Below, one piece after another: positions 27,485-36,190 of a DNA stretch of 64,000 bases. The stretch covers positions 62,001-126,000 of the forward strand of contig DATIXX010000041.1 in assembly GCA_035518095.1 (NCBI GenBank), read 5' to 3'. The notes under the pieces were generated by a model. The model did not search any database. It saw only the letters and a program-made list of their open reading frames with translations, and was not told the DNA's origin. Position 1 is the stretch's first letter. Every line of letters begins with the position of its first letter. Position numbers and translations under genes: made by a program. The stretch is from Burkholderiales bacterium (lineage in GTDB: Bacteria; Pseudomonadota; Gammaproteobacteria; Burkholderiales; JAHFRG01).

Positions 27485-27560
27485 GCGCCCTTAGCTCAGT
27501 GGATAGAGTGTTGGCCTCCGAAGCCAAAGGTCACTGGTTCGAATCCAGTAGGGCGCGCCA
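27485..27560 (+). tRNA. tRNA-Arg (anticodon CCG)
   Basis: The sequence folds into a standard cloverleaf. The acceptor stem GCGCCCT pairs with AGGGCGC and is followed by an unpaired G and an encoded CCA. The D-arm is TTAGCTCAGTGGATAGAG. The anticodon stem TTGGC/GCCAA encloses CTCCGAA with CCG in the middle. The T-arm is CTGGTTCGAATCCAG. This is tRNA-Arg for CGG codons. It stands alone; a run of A/T just upstream could hold its promoter, but I cannot fix the boxes. Confidence 0.97.
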
Positions 27561-27689
27561 GATTTCTCAAGACGTTAAGCATTGCGCCGTGCTTTTTGAT
27601 TTTCTCCTGTGACGGTGTGCATCGCCACCGCGTTGCGTGCCGCGACATCTGCTAAGTACTCCGGCGCTACGCGCCGGCTAGCGCTGGTA

Positions 27690-28364
27690 CTACCAGGCTA
27701 TCACTACCGCAACGCCACCCACGGTCATTAGAAGCGCAGCCCATAGGAGATCCAGATTGAGCCAGGCCCGCTGCAAAAGCCTAAGGCCGAAGTAACGGTA
27801 AACCAGCCACGCGATCAGGCCGGCGGTGAGCAGCATCGCCAGCGTGTGGATCACCGCCACCAGCGACGTAGAAATGACGCCGCTACGAATGAGCTGCGCC
27901 ATCGCGGCATGGCCGAAAGAGGCAGGGTGCGATGCCCGGCATAATTCTAAATACATCGGCGCAAGCATCAACCCGGCGCCGTGAGCGGTCGCCATGAGAA
28001 ATGACCAGAACACAAGGTGCGACGGTCCAATCCGTGCGAGGAAACGCGGATGTCTGCGACTTAGGAACTTGTATACGCCAAATCCAATGAGTAGAAACCC
28101 GGCAGCCAGACCGATTCCCCGCGTCCGTTCGAAATAAGCATTCAGCAGCGCGAATGGCAAAAGCGCCACTGCCATTGCAAGAAAATGGCCGATTGCGATT
28201 GGCGGTAGCGCCGAGAACACTGCGCCGGCTCGCTTTTCCTGCATGCCGTTGGAGACGGCGAACAACCAGCCCATCGCAGGATTGATGCCGTGGTAGCAAC
28301 CGAGAGCGACGATCACCAACCAAGCGCCCGGGTGCTGAGCCAGGCTCTGCGCCAGGCTGCCCAC
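27690..28364 (-). CDS. multi-pass membrane protein next to methanethiol oxidase
   Basis: A 224-residue protein with about six membrane helices (roughly 14-34, 50-77, 83-101, 116-136, 158-184, 196-222). The start WLVIVALGCYHGINPAMGWLFAVS and the FSFLMATAHGAGLML-like segment recall the His-containing first and fourth helices of nickel/cobalt or UreH-like small membrane transporters, but I would not assign it. It begins 6 bases after the stop of the SELENBP1-type gene, so the pair is very probably an operon. The job may be linked to methanethiol or selenium/copper handling; that is inference from position. Confidence 0.7.
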   Translation of the reverse strand: MGSLAQSLAQHPGAWLVIVALGCYHGINPAMGWLFAVSNGMQEKRAGAVFSALPPIAIGHFLAMAVALLPFALLNAYFERTRGIGLAAGFLLIGFGVYKFLSRRHPRFLARIGPSHLVFWSFLMATAHGAGLMLAPMYLELCRASHPASFGHAAMAQLIRSGVISTSLVAVIHTLAMLLTAGLIAWLVYRYFGLRLLQRAWLNLDLLWAALLMTVGGVAVVIAW

Positions 28365-28370
28365 TTCAGG

Positions 28371-29777
28371 TTAAGCGGACGGAAAGCAAAACGAGTCGGT
28401 CGAGCAGTCACCGCCTTCCAGGCGGGTTTGGTGGGAGCGATAACCGCGTTCGAACTCGACGAAGAAATCTCGATCCAACTGCATCCCGCCACCCGGCTGG
28501 ACTTTCGCCATTACTTGCACGCCGGGTACTCCATCAGGATAGAACTGATCATCCCAAGTGCTGTACAGGGAATTCGTAAAGTACACGCGCCGGCCGTCAC
28601 GACTGATCTCAACCATCTGGGGCCCGCCGCCGAAAGGCTTGCCGCTGGAATGCACAGTGCGATTAACGATCCCTCCGACTTTCACAGAACCTGCAAGTTT
28701 AGGGCTCATCGGATCAGTGACATCATACTGTCGCAGTTCCCCGGTTCCCCAGCAGGCCACATAGAGAAACCGGTCATCGAGCGAGAGATCGATGTCGGTT
28801 ATTAGCGGCGGAACCGCCTTGAATGCTTTGAGTAAATCGGGAAGTTTCGCCGGATCGGCGGGCTGTGGCGGAATGACTGCGGTCTTCTTCGCCTTGAACT
28901 GACCGTTCTCTCGATACCAGGTCCAGATTGATCCTTCCAGATTGGTCGTATCCACCACCACGCCAAGAAAACCGTAATCCTTGGTAGGCTCATGGGCCGG
29001 CCTTACTTCCAGAGCCATCTGGTGGTTGGCCCCCAAGTCTACGGTCTGCGTGTGTCGTCGGCCACGCAAATCCCAAAAATGAAGGCGGTGCCCATAGCGA
29101 TTATTAATAAGATCCCCTGCAACAATGCCGTTCTCGAACTGGGGCGGCAATCCCCATTCACTCGAGACCAGATAGCCGTGGGGTATGTTCCACCAGAAAT
29201 CATAGCTCAAGCGCTGAGGTCCGCGTTCCAGCTCCCAGCGACCCAAAATCTCAAAGTTTTCGCAGTCCATGAGAAACACGCCTGGAACGCCTTGCGTGCC
29301 GTCAGCCCCGCCAGCTCCTAGAGTGCTGATATAGATTCCCTCCGGGCCGCAGTGCACCGTGTGCGGACGAGAGTAACCTGTCTTTTTGATGACCTCGTCG
29401 GGCTCGATGACCTTGACGATCTTCGCCTTGGCCGGATTCGGCTTGGTGTCAATAACGTAGATCCGCGAAGACCGTATTCCCGGGACGATGAGGTAGCGCC
29501 GCTCAGTAAAGGGGTGGGCGCTTAGAGGGCAGAGCATGGAGCTGCAGGCGTTCCAGCCGAAGTGATGCAGCTCATCGCCGATGTGGGTAAGCTCTACCTT
29601 ATGGATGATGCGGCCGTAGCTCTTCGAGCCGGGTGCGACATCGACAACTGCCAAGGCATCCGGTTTGGACTTGTCCGGACACAGCAGCGCCACATACGCA
29701 TAGCGTTCTGCAGGCGCTTCTATGGCGAGCTTCGGTGAAGGATAAAAGCTGGGGTCACAGCGCAATTGTTCCGGCAT
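28371..29777 (-). CDS. mtoX: SELENBP1-family protein (putative methanethiol oxidase)
   Basis: A 468-residue protein of the selenium-binding protein 1 (SBP56) family. Bacterial members oxidise methanethiol to formaldehyde, sulfide and peroxide, and need copper. Family blocks seen: HIGDELHHFGWNACSS near residue 64-79, YSRPHTVHCGPEGIYIS, PHGYLVSSEWGLP, LHFWDLRGR, YVACWGTGELRQYDV, and FTNSLYSTWDDQFYP. Several conserved His residues are potential metal ligands. There is no signal peptide, unlike the periplasmic Hyphomicrobium enzyme, so the protein appears cytoplasmic. A strong AAGGAGGG precedes the ATG. A membrane-protein gene follows. The gene symbol is used for similarity; activity is not proven. 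Confidence 0.88.
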   Translation of the reverse strand: MPEQLRCDPSFYPSPKLAIEAPAERYAYVALLCPDKSKPDALAVVDVAPGSKSYGRIIHKVELTHIGDELHHFGWNACSSMLCPLSAHPFTERRYLIVPGIRSSRIYVIDTKPNPAKAKIVKVIEPDEVIKKTGYSRPHTVHCGPEGIYISTLGAGGADGTQGVPGVFLMDCENFEILGRWELERGPQRLSYDFWWNIPHGYLVSSEWGLPPQFENGIVAGDLINNRYGHRLHFWDLRGRRHTQTVDLGANHQMALEVRPAHEPTKDYGFLGVVVDTTNLEGSIWTWYRENGQFKAKKTAVIPPQPADPAKLPDLLKAFKAVPPLITDIDLSLDDRFLYVACWGTGELRQYDVTDPMSPKLAGSVKVGGIVNRTVHSSGKPFGGGPQMVEISRDGRRVYFTNSLYSTWDDQFYPDGVPGVQVMAKVQPGGGMQLDRDFFVEFERGYRSHQTRLEGGDCSTDSFCFPSA

Positions 29778-30164
29778 GGTTACCCTCCTTCAATGTACAA
29801 GAAAAAAGATGACAGCCCCTGACACTATACCGCAGGCTACCCTCCCTTTGTCCACCCTGAGAGAACGTGCACGAGCATCCATACAGGTCAGGGGTATGCG
29901 GCTTAGTTTCAACAGAGCGCTAATGCACGCGGAGATCAACTGTTACGCGGCATCCCATTTTTCGGGACGAAAACATATAAACATTTCAACTCGCTTTGAT
30001 AGAATTGCTCATAGACAACGCTACGACCAATTACGCTGTGCCTGGCCTTGTTATGCACCTATCCTCTGATCAAACGACTGATTTCGCAGCGTCGGTGAGT
30101 TGTGTGGAACTGAAACCGGGCGAACTGAATCTTTCGCGGAGCTTGGGCTGAATCCTTATTTGCC
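29778..30164. other. intergenic region between divergent genes, no gene seen
   Basis: The 387 bases between the methanethiol-oxidase gene and the next plus-strand gene contain no convincing coding frame; the one open frame running 29776-30069 has no family signal. An 8-bp inverted pair CCCCTGAC (near 29816) and GTCAGGGG (near 29887) lies on the mtoX side and might be a regulatory site or chance. No riboswitch was recognised. Confidence 0.5.
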
Positions 30165-30710
30165 ATGAAGACTGCTCTCGCACCGGTTCATCGAATCGAA
30201 CTTCACGTACGCGATGTTGCACAGCTGTTCAATTCAATGGACCCGACGCCTTTTCTTCATAAGGATCTCGATCCCGAGGCCGAGGAATTCATTGAGAGCT
30301 GGGCACTGGAGTTCCCTTCCAAGAGCCGAATCCATATCGTTATTCACCTGGAGCAACTTCCGGCTGAAGGTGATACCGGCGTTCTGGTTAGCGAGGCAAT
30401 CCACAATTATTATGATTACAAAGTGGGACTTGCCCTCAGGGGGCTTCGCAGGCTGTTGCGCGAGGGACGAAAAAGTCTCGTGATCGGGCTTAGCTTTCTC
30501 GCGCTATGCCTTGTGGCGGCCAATGCCATTGAGAGATTAGCGACGGGGACTTTTCTCACTATTATGCGCGAAAGCCTGACAATCGGAGGCTGGGTGGCGA
30601 TGTGGCGTCCAATGCAAATTTTTCTTTATGATTGGTGGCCGGTCACGCGGCGAATTCGCTTTTACCGGAGTCTAAGCCGCGCCCAAGTTCACATCGTGCA
30701 CGGTAAATAG
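30165..30710 (+). CDS. conserved membrane protein, unknown function
   Basis: A 181-residue protein I cannot assign to a named family. The first 85 residues are soluble and acidic, with motif-like DPTPFLHKDLDPEAEEFI. Residues about 104-124 (SLVIGLSFLALCLVAAN region) and 138-158 are membrane segments; between and after them come RRLLREGRKS and WWPVTRRIRFYRSL. Proteins of this plan occur widely and are annotated as hypothetical. It stands alone; the downstream 275 bases to the convergent ABC operon hold nothing I can name. Confidence 0.75.
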   Translation: MKTALAPVHRIELHVRDVAQLFNSMDPTPFLHKDLDPEAEEFIESWALEFPSKSRIHIVIHLEQLPAEGDTGVLVSEAIHNYYDYKVGLALRGLRRLLREGRKSLVIGLSFLALCLVAANAIERLATGTFLTIMRESLTIGGWVAMWRPMQIFLYDWWPVTRRIRFYRSLSRAQVHIVHGK

Positions 30711-30985
30711 CGGCAGAATGAAGTTGCTCAAGCGGCGATCAAGACCTTCGGTGAAGCTATGGCCGCGGAGTCTCAATACCAAACGTCGCTGTTGCGAACC
30801 GCTTGTTGTGTAACTAATAGAGCTTCATTCCGGTTAAAGCAAGTTCTTTAGAATGGGCGTCAAGACCCGGAAAACATCTAGGTTACGCTTGTTCAAGAAA
30901 AGCGGCACCCGCACGGCGCTTGGCAATTAACCGACAAATCAATGGCCCTCGTTTAAATTCAATAATGGGCCAGATTGACACGCAC

Positions 30986-31756
30986 TTAGTTCCGTATTAT
31001 TGGCAAGCACGCGCGACCACCCGGTACCTCGACCACTTCCACCGGCACGCCGTACAAGCTTTCCAGATGCGATGCCGTGATCACCTCGTGCGGTTTCCCG
31101 CTTCCAATAACGTGCCCTTCGCGCAGCATCATTACGCGTTGGGCGCAAACAAAAGCCTCGTCCGGGTGGTGGGTTGAGAACACGATCCCAATGCCGCTAC
31201 TTGCAATGCGCGACAGCATCGCCAGCACTCGAGCGCGGTTGCCGAAGTCCAAGCTCGCAGTCGGTTCATCGAGGACGATAAGATTCGCTCCCTGCGCCAG
31301 GGCACGCGCAATCAACGTGAGCTGGCGCTCGCCTCCGCTGATGCGCGTATAGATGCTGTGTGTCAAATGCGTAAGCCCGAGTATTGCGATGGCATCATGC
31401 GCTTTTTCCCGATCTTGCGCCGAAGGACTTGCGAATAGTCCGACATGTGCGGTGCGCCCCATAAGCACGATTTCCTCAACGGTAAAAGCAAACGTGTCCT
31501 CGTGGGCCTGCGGTACGTAAGCCAGCGCCTGCGCAAGCTGGGCACGGGGCCAGTCGGCGAGCTCTTTCCCGTCCAGCAGGACCCGGCCCCCCTTTGCGCG
31601 CAAAAGGCCCAACAGAGTGCGGAACAGAGTGGTCTTGCCGCTGCCGTTGGGTCCGAGCACGCATAGCGAGTCGCCGGAGCTGAGCGAAAGGCTGAGCCCG
31701 CTGCCTATCGCGCGCTTCGGGTATCCGTAAGTCAAATTTTCCGCGATCAGCCGCAT
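30986..31756 (-). CDS. iron-complex/cobalamin-type ABC transporter ATP-binding protein
   Basis: A 256-residue ATPase of the FecE/BtuD/FhuC group. Walker A is GPNGSGKTT near residue 35, the signature ISGGERQL near 138, Walker B LIVLDEPTAS near 160, and the switch His in VFSTHHPDEAF. It energises the uptake of an iron-siderophore, haem or corrinoid complex across the inner membrane. It begins 3 bases after the permease gene. It is the third gene of a three-gene importer operon; the cargo is not evident. Confidence 0.92.
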   Translation of the reverse strand: MRLIAENLTYGYPKRAIGSGLSLSLSSGDSLCVLGPNGSGKTTLFRTLLGLLRAKGGRVLLDGKELADWPRAQLAQALAYVPQAHEDTFAFTVEEIVLMGRTAHVGLFASPSAQDREKAHDAIAILGLTHLTHSIYTRISGGERQLTLIARALAQGANLIVLDEPTASLDFGNRARVLAMLSRIASSGIGIVFSTHHPDEAFVCAQRVMMLREGHVIGSGKPHEVITASHLESLYGVPVEVVEVPGGRACLPIIRN

Positions 31757-31759
31757 TTA

Positions 31760-32782
31760 TTAGCGCCACCCCCTGCGCGCAGTAGACAGTATCCAGATAA
31801 AGAACGGGGTGCCGATCAACGCCGTAAGCACGCCTGGAGGGATCTCGATATCCGCGGCAGTGCGCGCGAGCGTATCCACGCCGAGCATGAAAGCCGCGCC
31901 CAAGAGCAGCGACATTGGCAAAGCCTTGGCGAAATCTGGACCCACCAGCATGCGCGCAATATGCGGCATGAGCAGTCCGATCCAGCCGATAATTCCGGCA
32001 ATGGCCACGCTGGCCGCTGTCATCAATGTTGCGCTAAAAATCACGATGAGACGCGTGGCGGTAAGGTTAACGCCCAGGGCCTGCGCTTCGTCATCGGACA
32101 GGGAAAGCAAGTTTATGCGCCAACGCAGCAGATACAGTGGAATCAATCCCAGTGCAATCAGCGGCGCGGCCACGACGAGATCGGAGGACGCAATTGACGC
32201 GAGACTTCCCATCAGCCAGAAGGTAATGGCGGGCAGCTGATTGTAGGGATCTGCGAGATATTTAAGCAGCGCGATGAAGCTGCCAAGCAGCGTGCCGATT
32301 ACCACGCCGGTCAAGATCAGCGTAACGAGTGGGTCGTGACCGCGCACCGCGGAACCAACTGCATATACAAGTCCCACCGCAATCAAGCCGCCCATAAACG
32401 CGAATAACTGGATCATGACTATATTCTTCGAAAGAAAGATCCCCAGCACGGCACCGAGGGCCGCGCCGGACGACACACCGAGAATATCGGGAGAGACCAG
32501 CGGGTTTTTGAACATGCCTTGGTATGAGGAACCGGCGGCCGCGAGCCCCGCTCCCACGAGCAATGCGGCGCCAATGCGCGGCGCGCGGATTTCCCACATG
32601 ACTGCTTCGGCATTGACCGGCAAATGGACGGGAACGCCAAATAGCTTTGCCGCCACCGCGGCAAGCACATCGGCAGAGGACAGCGGAAACTTCCCGAGCC
32701 AGAACGCGAGTAATACCAAAGCAAGTGTCAGGCCCAATGCGCCGCAATAAAGCCGAGCGAAGTTGCGCGACCCAGAGATCAT
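31760..32782 (-). CDS. iron-complex/cobalamin-type ABC transporter permease (FecCD family)
   Basis: A 340-residue inner-membrane permease with about ten helices, the plan of BtuC/FhuB/FecCD. Family blocks include IRAPRIGAALLVGAGLAAAGSSYQGMFKNPLV (start of the conserved domain, near residue 50-80), ILGVSSGAALGA, and late GFIGLLMPHIAR-like sequence GWIGLLMPHIARMLVG. It overlaps the binding-protein gene by 4 bases at its start and is followed directly by the ATPase gene. Homodimer expected. Confidence 0.93.
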   Translation of the reverse strand: MISGSRNFARLYCGALGLTLALVLLAFWLGKFPLSSADVLAAVAAKLFGVPVHLPVNAEAVMWEIRAPRIGAALLVGAGLAAAGSSYQGMFKNPLVSPDILGVSSGAALGAVLGIFLSKNIVMIQLFAFMGGLIAVGLVYAVGSAVRGHDPLVTLILTGVVIGTLLGSFIALLKYLADPYNQLPAITFWLMGSLASIASSDLVVAAPLIALGLIPLYLLRWRINLLSLSDDEAQALGVNLTATRLIVIFSATLMTAASVAIAGIIGWIGLLMPHIARMLVGPDFAKALPMSLLLGAAFMLGVDTLARTAADIEIPPGVLTALIGTPFFIWILSTARRGWR

Positions 32783-33825
32783 TCCGCGTTTCCCGGGTTC
32801 AGCAATGCTTCGACTTCTTTGCTGCTGGGCGCGCGATGATAGAACAGGCGGTAGAAAGTCCTTACTTTTGGCTCGAGGTCGTCTTTAAAAATGTCCGGGT
32901 ACAGAATTTTGGCCAGCCACTGAGCGCCGATCAATCGATTGGGACCGGGTGGAAAATCAAACCAGCCGAAAGGAAGATCCGGAGAAAGATATACTCGTTT
33001 CGCGCCCACCGCCGCTAGCGCCCGCCAGCGTGGATCTTGGTGCACGGTAAACCGGTAAAACACCTCGTCCGTGGTGACGATAATGTCGGGATTCCACGCC
33101 AATACCTGCTCGAACGATACCTTGGTTAGGCCGCTCGAAATTTTGCTTTTACCGGCGACATTTTCCGCATTGAGGAGATCCAGCACTTCGACGTTAATCG
33201 AGCCATCAAGCGCGGTAGTTAGACCATTGGCGCCACGTGCGTAGTAAACTCGCGGCCGCTTCGCGGTCGCTACCTTCGCGATTTTCGCGTGCAGTTCCGC
33301 AAGGGTCCGGTCCACGTAATTGGCCAGAGCATCGCCTCGTGCTTTTTCGCCCAAGGCCACACCCAGCGCGCGAAACGATTTCGCTGTTTGCGCGAGCCTG
33401 CCGTCGAACAAGAGATAGGGTATTCCTGTCTGCGTTTCCACTTTCTGAGCCAGCGAAATATAGGTCTCGGACGTGGAGCCGGCATCGACAATCACATCGG
33501 GTTTCGCGGCAAGAACCTGTTCCAGATTGGCAGTGTTACCGCGGCCGGTTAGCCGGCCGACCTCAGGCAATTTCGCGTATTTCTGCGGCAGATACACCGC
33601 TTCATCCGTATGCATTGCGCGCGTCCATCCGATGAGTTTTTCCGGCGCGATTGCAAACACAAATACGGAGGCAGGCGGGCCTGCTGCATAAACCCTTTTT
33701 ACAATTGCTGGCAACGCCAACTCGCGTCCGGTCGAGTCGGTAACTATCCGATCGGCGGCAACGCAAGTCGAGCCAAACGCGGCAAGAAAAATAAAAACGG
33801 CGAGCCGTGTTGTCGTCAGCTGCAT
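32779..33825 (-). CDS. ABC transporter periplasmic binding protein, iron-complex/metal-oxyanion type
   Basis: A 348-residue type III periplasmic binding protein with a signal peptide (to about residue 23, ...CVAA). The two lobes are visible: DRIVTDSTGRELALPAIVKRVYAAGP at the start, VLAAKPDVIVDAGST, the linker helix region near 170-190, and VLAWNPDIIVTTDEVFY. The stretch PFGWFDFPPGPNRLIGAQWLAKILYP near the end is typical of a sub-branch that includes molybdate/tungstate or iron-complex binders, so the cargo is open. First gene of the operon. No TonB-dependent receptor, cobalamin riboswitch or Fur-box-like sequence is recognised nearby. Confidence 0.88.
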   Translation of the reverse strand: MQLTTTRLAVFIFLAAFGSTCVAADRIVTDSTGRELALPAIVKRVYAAGPPASVFVFAIAPEKLIGWTRAMHTDEAVYLPQKYAKLPEVGRLTGRGNTANLEQVLAAKPDVIVDAGSTSETYISLAQKVETQTGIPYLLFDGRLAQTAKSFRALGVALGEKARGDALANYVDRTLAELHAKIAKVATAKRPRVYYARGANGLTTALDGSINVEVLDLLNAENVAGKSKISSGLTKVSFEQVLAWNPDIIVTTDEVFYRFTVHQDPRWRALAAVGAKRVYLSPDLPFGWFDFPPGPNRLIGAQWLAKILYPDIFKDDLEPKVRTFYRLFYHRAPSSKEVEALLNPGNAE

Positions 33826-34084
33826 GTAAAGTAAAACACGTCCGGATTGAGCTGATCAGCCGTTCAACGAGATCACCGAAGACTGTAGCACGCTGCTCCC
33901 GGCATTAAAAGTAGCTGGAAATATCTATACCGCGAGTCTGCCGGAAATGAACGGAACGAGCGACCACGAAAACTACAAATATGCGAGCCAGTACATGTTT
34001 TGAGTACGGCAGGTCAAAAAAAGCCCTTTGCCTACCCTAATGCTGCAGACAGAACTTCACTCCTGGAATTAAGCCATTTCAGAA
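33826..34084. other. intergenic region with a possible decayed coding end
   Basis: In the plus frame ending at a TGA near 34003, about 48 residues read as a plausible protein end (region ...ALKVAGNIYTASLPEMNGTSD...), with an upstream stop around 33850 and no start. It may be the last part of a lost gene. The sequence AATATCTATACCG in it recurs at 34547. No family was recognised. Confidence 0.3.
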
Positions 34085-34396
34085 CTACAGGCCGAGGCTA
34101 TTATCCGGGACAGATGCAACGCCTGATTTGCGCGCCGCGTTCACCGCGTAACGCCTCGCCCGAAGCTCGAGGTAATGTGCGAAACCGAAATATCCCTGCT
34201 GCTCGAGTTCCCGGGCAAGCTTAACTGCTTCGTTCTGTTTGCAGCGAAGTCCAAATGCCTTGCGCGCGTTTGCCAGAAATTGCTCTAGCCATACGTCCTG
34301 TTGCGGTCGACCGACTAAATGCTCGTTCGCCATTTGTACCTGTCTCAAGCCCTCGACCGCAACTGACCTGTCAAAATCATCTACGCTGCGCTCCAT
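34085..34396 (-). CDS. small hypothetical protein
   Basis: A 103-residue, mostly helical protein with no family that I recognise (KQNEAVKLARELEQQGYFGFAHYLELRAR near 53-81 is a good amphipathic helix region). A GGGGGA sequence precedes the ATG at 34396 by about ten bases. The gene lies alone between the importer operon and phoR; whether it is expressed is open. Confidence 0.45.
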   Translation of the reverse strand: MERSVDDFDRSVAVEGLRQVQMANEHLVGRPQQDVWLEQFLANARKAFGLRCKQNEAVKLARELEQQGYFGFAHYLELRARRYAVNAARKSGVASVPDNSLGL

Positions 34397-34593
34397 GCCC
34401 AGTGTCCCCCATCGAGATTTGGTAATCTGCGGGCCCTAGTTTGAGGGCGGAATAAGAAAATTTGATGACTGTTTTTTTGAGTTTTTGTTAACTGCTGCGA
34501 ATGAAAGATCGCAACAGCACGCGGGCTGATTAAAGCTATTTGCCGCTAATATCTATACCGGAACAGGCGTGGCGTCCAGCGTGACGTTCCGAA

Positions 34594-35886
34594 CTATGGC
34601 AAGCACCGCGCTGGCGGAAAGCGAATGACAAAGCTGCTCCCTTTTCCAGGCGTACTGTTAATGGAAAGCTCCGCCTGGTGTCGCAGGACCACATGCTTCA
34701 CGATCGCGAGGCCGAGCCCGGTGCCGCCGGTGTTGCGCGAACGGCCGCGGTCTACACGGTAAAAACGCTCGGTAATGCGCGGAATGTCTTCAGGCGCAAT
34801 CCCGATTCCGGTATCGCGCACTTCGAACTCTTCTCGATCACCCGTGTTATGCCAGCTCAGAGTTATAGTGCCGCCGTGCGGCGTGTAGCGCACCGCGTTG
34901 CTCGCCAGGTTGCCGAATGCACTGGCGAGCTCGCTTTCGCTACCCAGGATTTTGCTGGTGGAATTAATTTGCAGCTTGATCTGTTGAGTTCCTGCGCTTA
35001 ATCCGAGCGCATCGTTATATACGTTTCGCACAAGCGCAGCGATATCCACCGGCTCTTGCCTTAGCGGATTCTGTGGACTTTCAAGTTGCGAAAGCGTGAG
35101 CAGGTCATTTACCAGACGTTGCATGCTGTCGGCTTGGGTTTTCATGAGCTTGAGAAAATGCGGCAATTCGGGATCGTGCGGCGGCAGGGTTTCCAGGGTT
35201 TCTAGGAAGCCGCACAGCACAGTAAGCGGAGTGCGCAATTCGTGCGAGACGTTTGCAACAAAATCCCGACGCATCGTTTCCACTTCTTCCAGGTTGGAGA
35301 TGTCGCGCGCAACAAGAAGTTTCTGTTCAGTACCGTAGGGAATGATTTGCAGCGCGAGCGTGAGCCGAGGGTCGCGCGCCGACTTTACGGTCAGCGGTTC
35401 GCCAAAATTGCCGTGCGCGACGAACTCGATAATCTCGGGTTGGCGCACCAGATTGGCGAGAGGCTGGCCGATATCATGTTCTGGATTCAGCCCTAGGTAG
35501 CTGGTCGCATGCCAGTTAAACCATTCGATATGGTCATCGCCGGTAAGAATCACCATTCCGTCGGGCATGGCCTCGGCCGCTTCGCGCATTCGCGCCAAGG
35601 TCGCGGCAAGGTTTGTTTCGGCTTCCTTGCGCATGCGAAGACGCCGGTAAAGATTGGCGAAAACCTGCTCCCACACCCAACTACCTTGTGGCACAGGTGT
35701 GTCCATACCACTGAGCGTCCAACGCTCGAATTGGGCTAAATGGTAGATGTGGTAGAAAGCCAGAATTACTGCGCCTGCGGCGAAAACACTCAATGCCGCG
35801 ATTAGACCAAACAGCAGTCCGCCGACTAGAGAAATCGCCAGGATGATCCCCAGCGCGGCTGCGCTGCGATTCCAGAGGGAAACCAT
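34594..35886 (-). CDS. phoR: phosphate regulon sensor histidine kinase PhoR
   Basis: Sensor that phosphorylates PhoB under phosphate limitation, with signals from PstSCAB and PhoU. 430 residues: two membrane helices in the first 46 residues, a linker, a PAS domain at about 95-200, HisKA with VANVSHELRTP (His215), and the ATPase domain with N, G1 (VRDTGIGI) and G2 (GGTGLGLAIVKH) boxes. All catalytic motifs are intact. The ATG at 35886 lies in the TGATG overlap with the stop of the phoB remnant; a TTG one codon earlier is the less likely start. Intact phoB is 9 kb away, which is unusual. Confidence 0.93.
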   Translation of the reverse strand: MVSLWNRSAAALGIILAISLVGGLLFGLIAALSVFAAGAVILAFYHIYHLAQFERWTLSGMDTPVPQGSWVWEQVFANLYRRLRMRKEAETNLAATLARMREAAEAMPDGMVILTGDDHIEWFNWHATSYLGLNPEHDIGQPLANLVRQPEIIEFVAHGNFGEPLTVKSARDPRLTLALQIIPYGTEQKLLVARDISNLEEVETMRRDFVANVSHELRTPLTVLCGFLETLETLPPHDPELPHFLKLMKTQADSMQRLVNDLLTLSQLESPQNPLRQEPVDIAALVRNVYNDALGLSAGTQQIKLQINSTSKILGSESELASAFGNLASNAVRYTPHGGTITLSWHNTGDREEFEVRDTGIGIAPEDIPRITERFYRVDRGRSRNTGGTGLGLAIVKHVVLRHQAELSINSTPGKGSSFVIRFPPARCLP

Positions 35887-36190
35887 CAAACCGATACGCC
35901 GAAGTGAAGATGAGCGCTGCCGCGCACCGTTTTAATTAAATTGGTAGGGATGCTCGGCCGCAAGGCGGTGATACGGACATCCACTGTACGTTTTCCAAAA
36001 AATCCGCGATCGGCGCGCAATCGATTCTGCAGTGATGCTAGCGAGTATACACTATCCATTTGAGATCTTAAAAAGTGGAGAAAAACCCAATTGTGGCGTG
36101 CCGGTCCGAGAAAGAACGTCCACAAAGTGAGGCGAGAAATCCGGTCAGGCCGGCGATCTCGTCGGCCCTTGCCGCAACGCACCGTTTCGG
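35886..36190 (-). pseudogene. decayed 3' part of phoB upstream of phoR
   Basis: The minus strand reads as a damaged PhoB DNA-binding domain. HFLRSQMDSVYSLASL, FFGKRTVDVRI and NLIKTVRGSAHLHFG align with HFLMTHPDRVYSRAQL, FLEERTVDVHI and KLIRTVRGSGYLLAG of the intact phoB at 44970-45665. At the DNA level blocks such as GCTGCCGCGCACCGT and GGACATCCACTGTACG are shared. The match fades upstream through the linker; no receiver domain is left. The final stop still overlaps the phoR start as TGATG, the coupling expected of an original phoB-phoR operon. The upper limit given is approximate. Confidence 0.8.

Noticed and set aside
29776-30069. Open frame of 97 codons upstream of the methanethiol-oxidase gene
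   Set aside because: It starts within the start region of the minus-strand gene, has no family signal and no ribosome site.
30943-30972. Inverted pair TGGCCC/GGGCCA downstream of the importer operon
   Set aside because: Six bases with an 18-base loop and no U-run; probably chance.
33826-34000. Cobalamin riboswitch or Fur box before the importer operon
   Set aside because: None of the conserved riboswitch boxes or a 19-bp Fur palindrome is visible.
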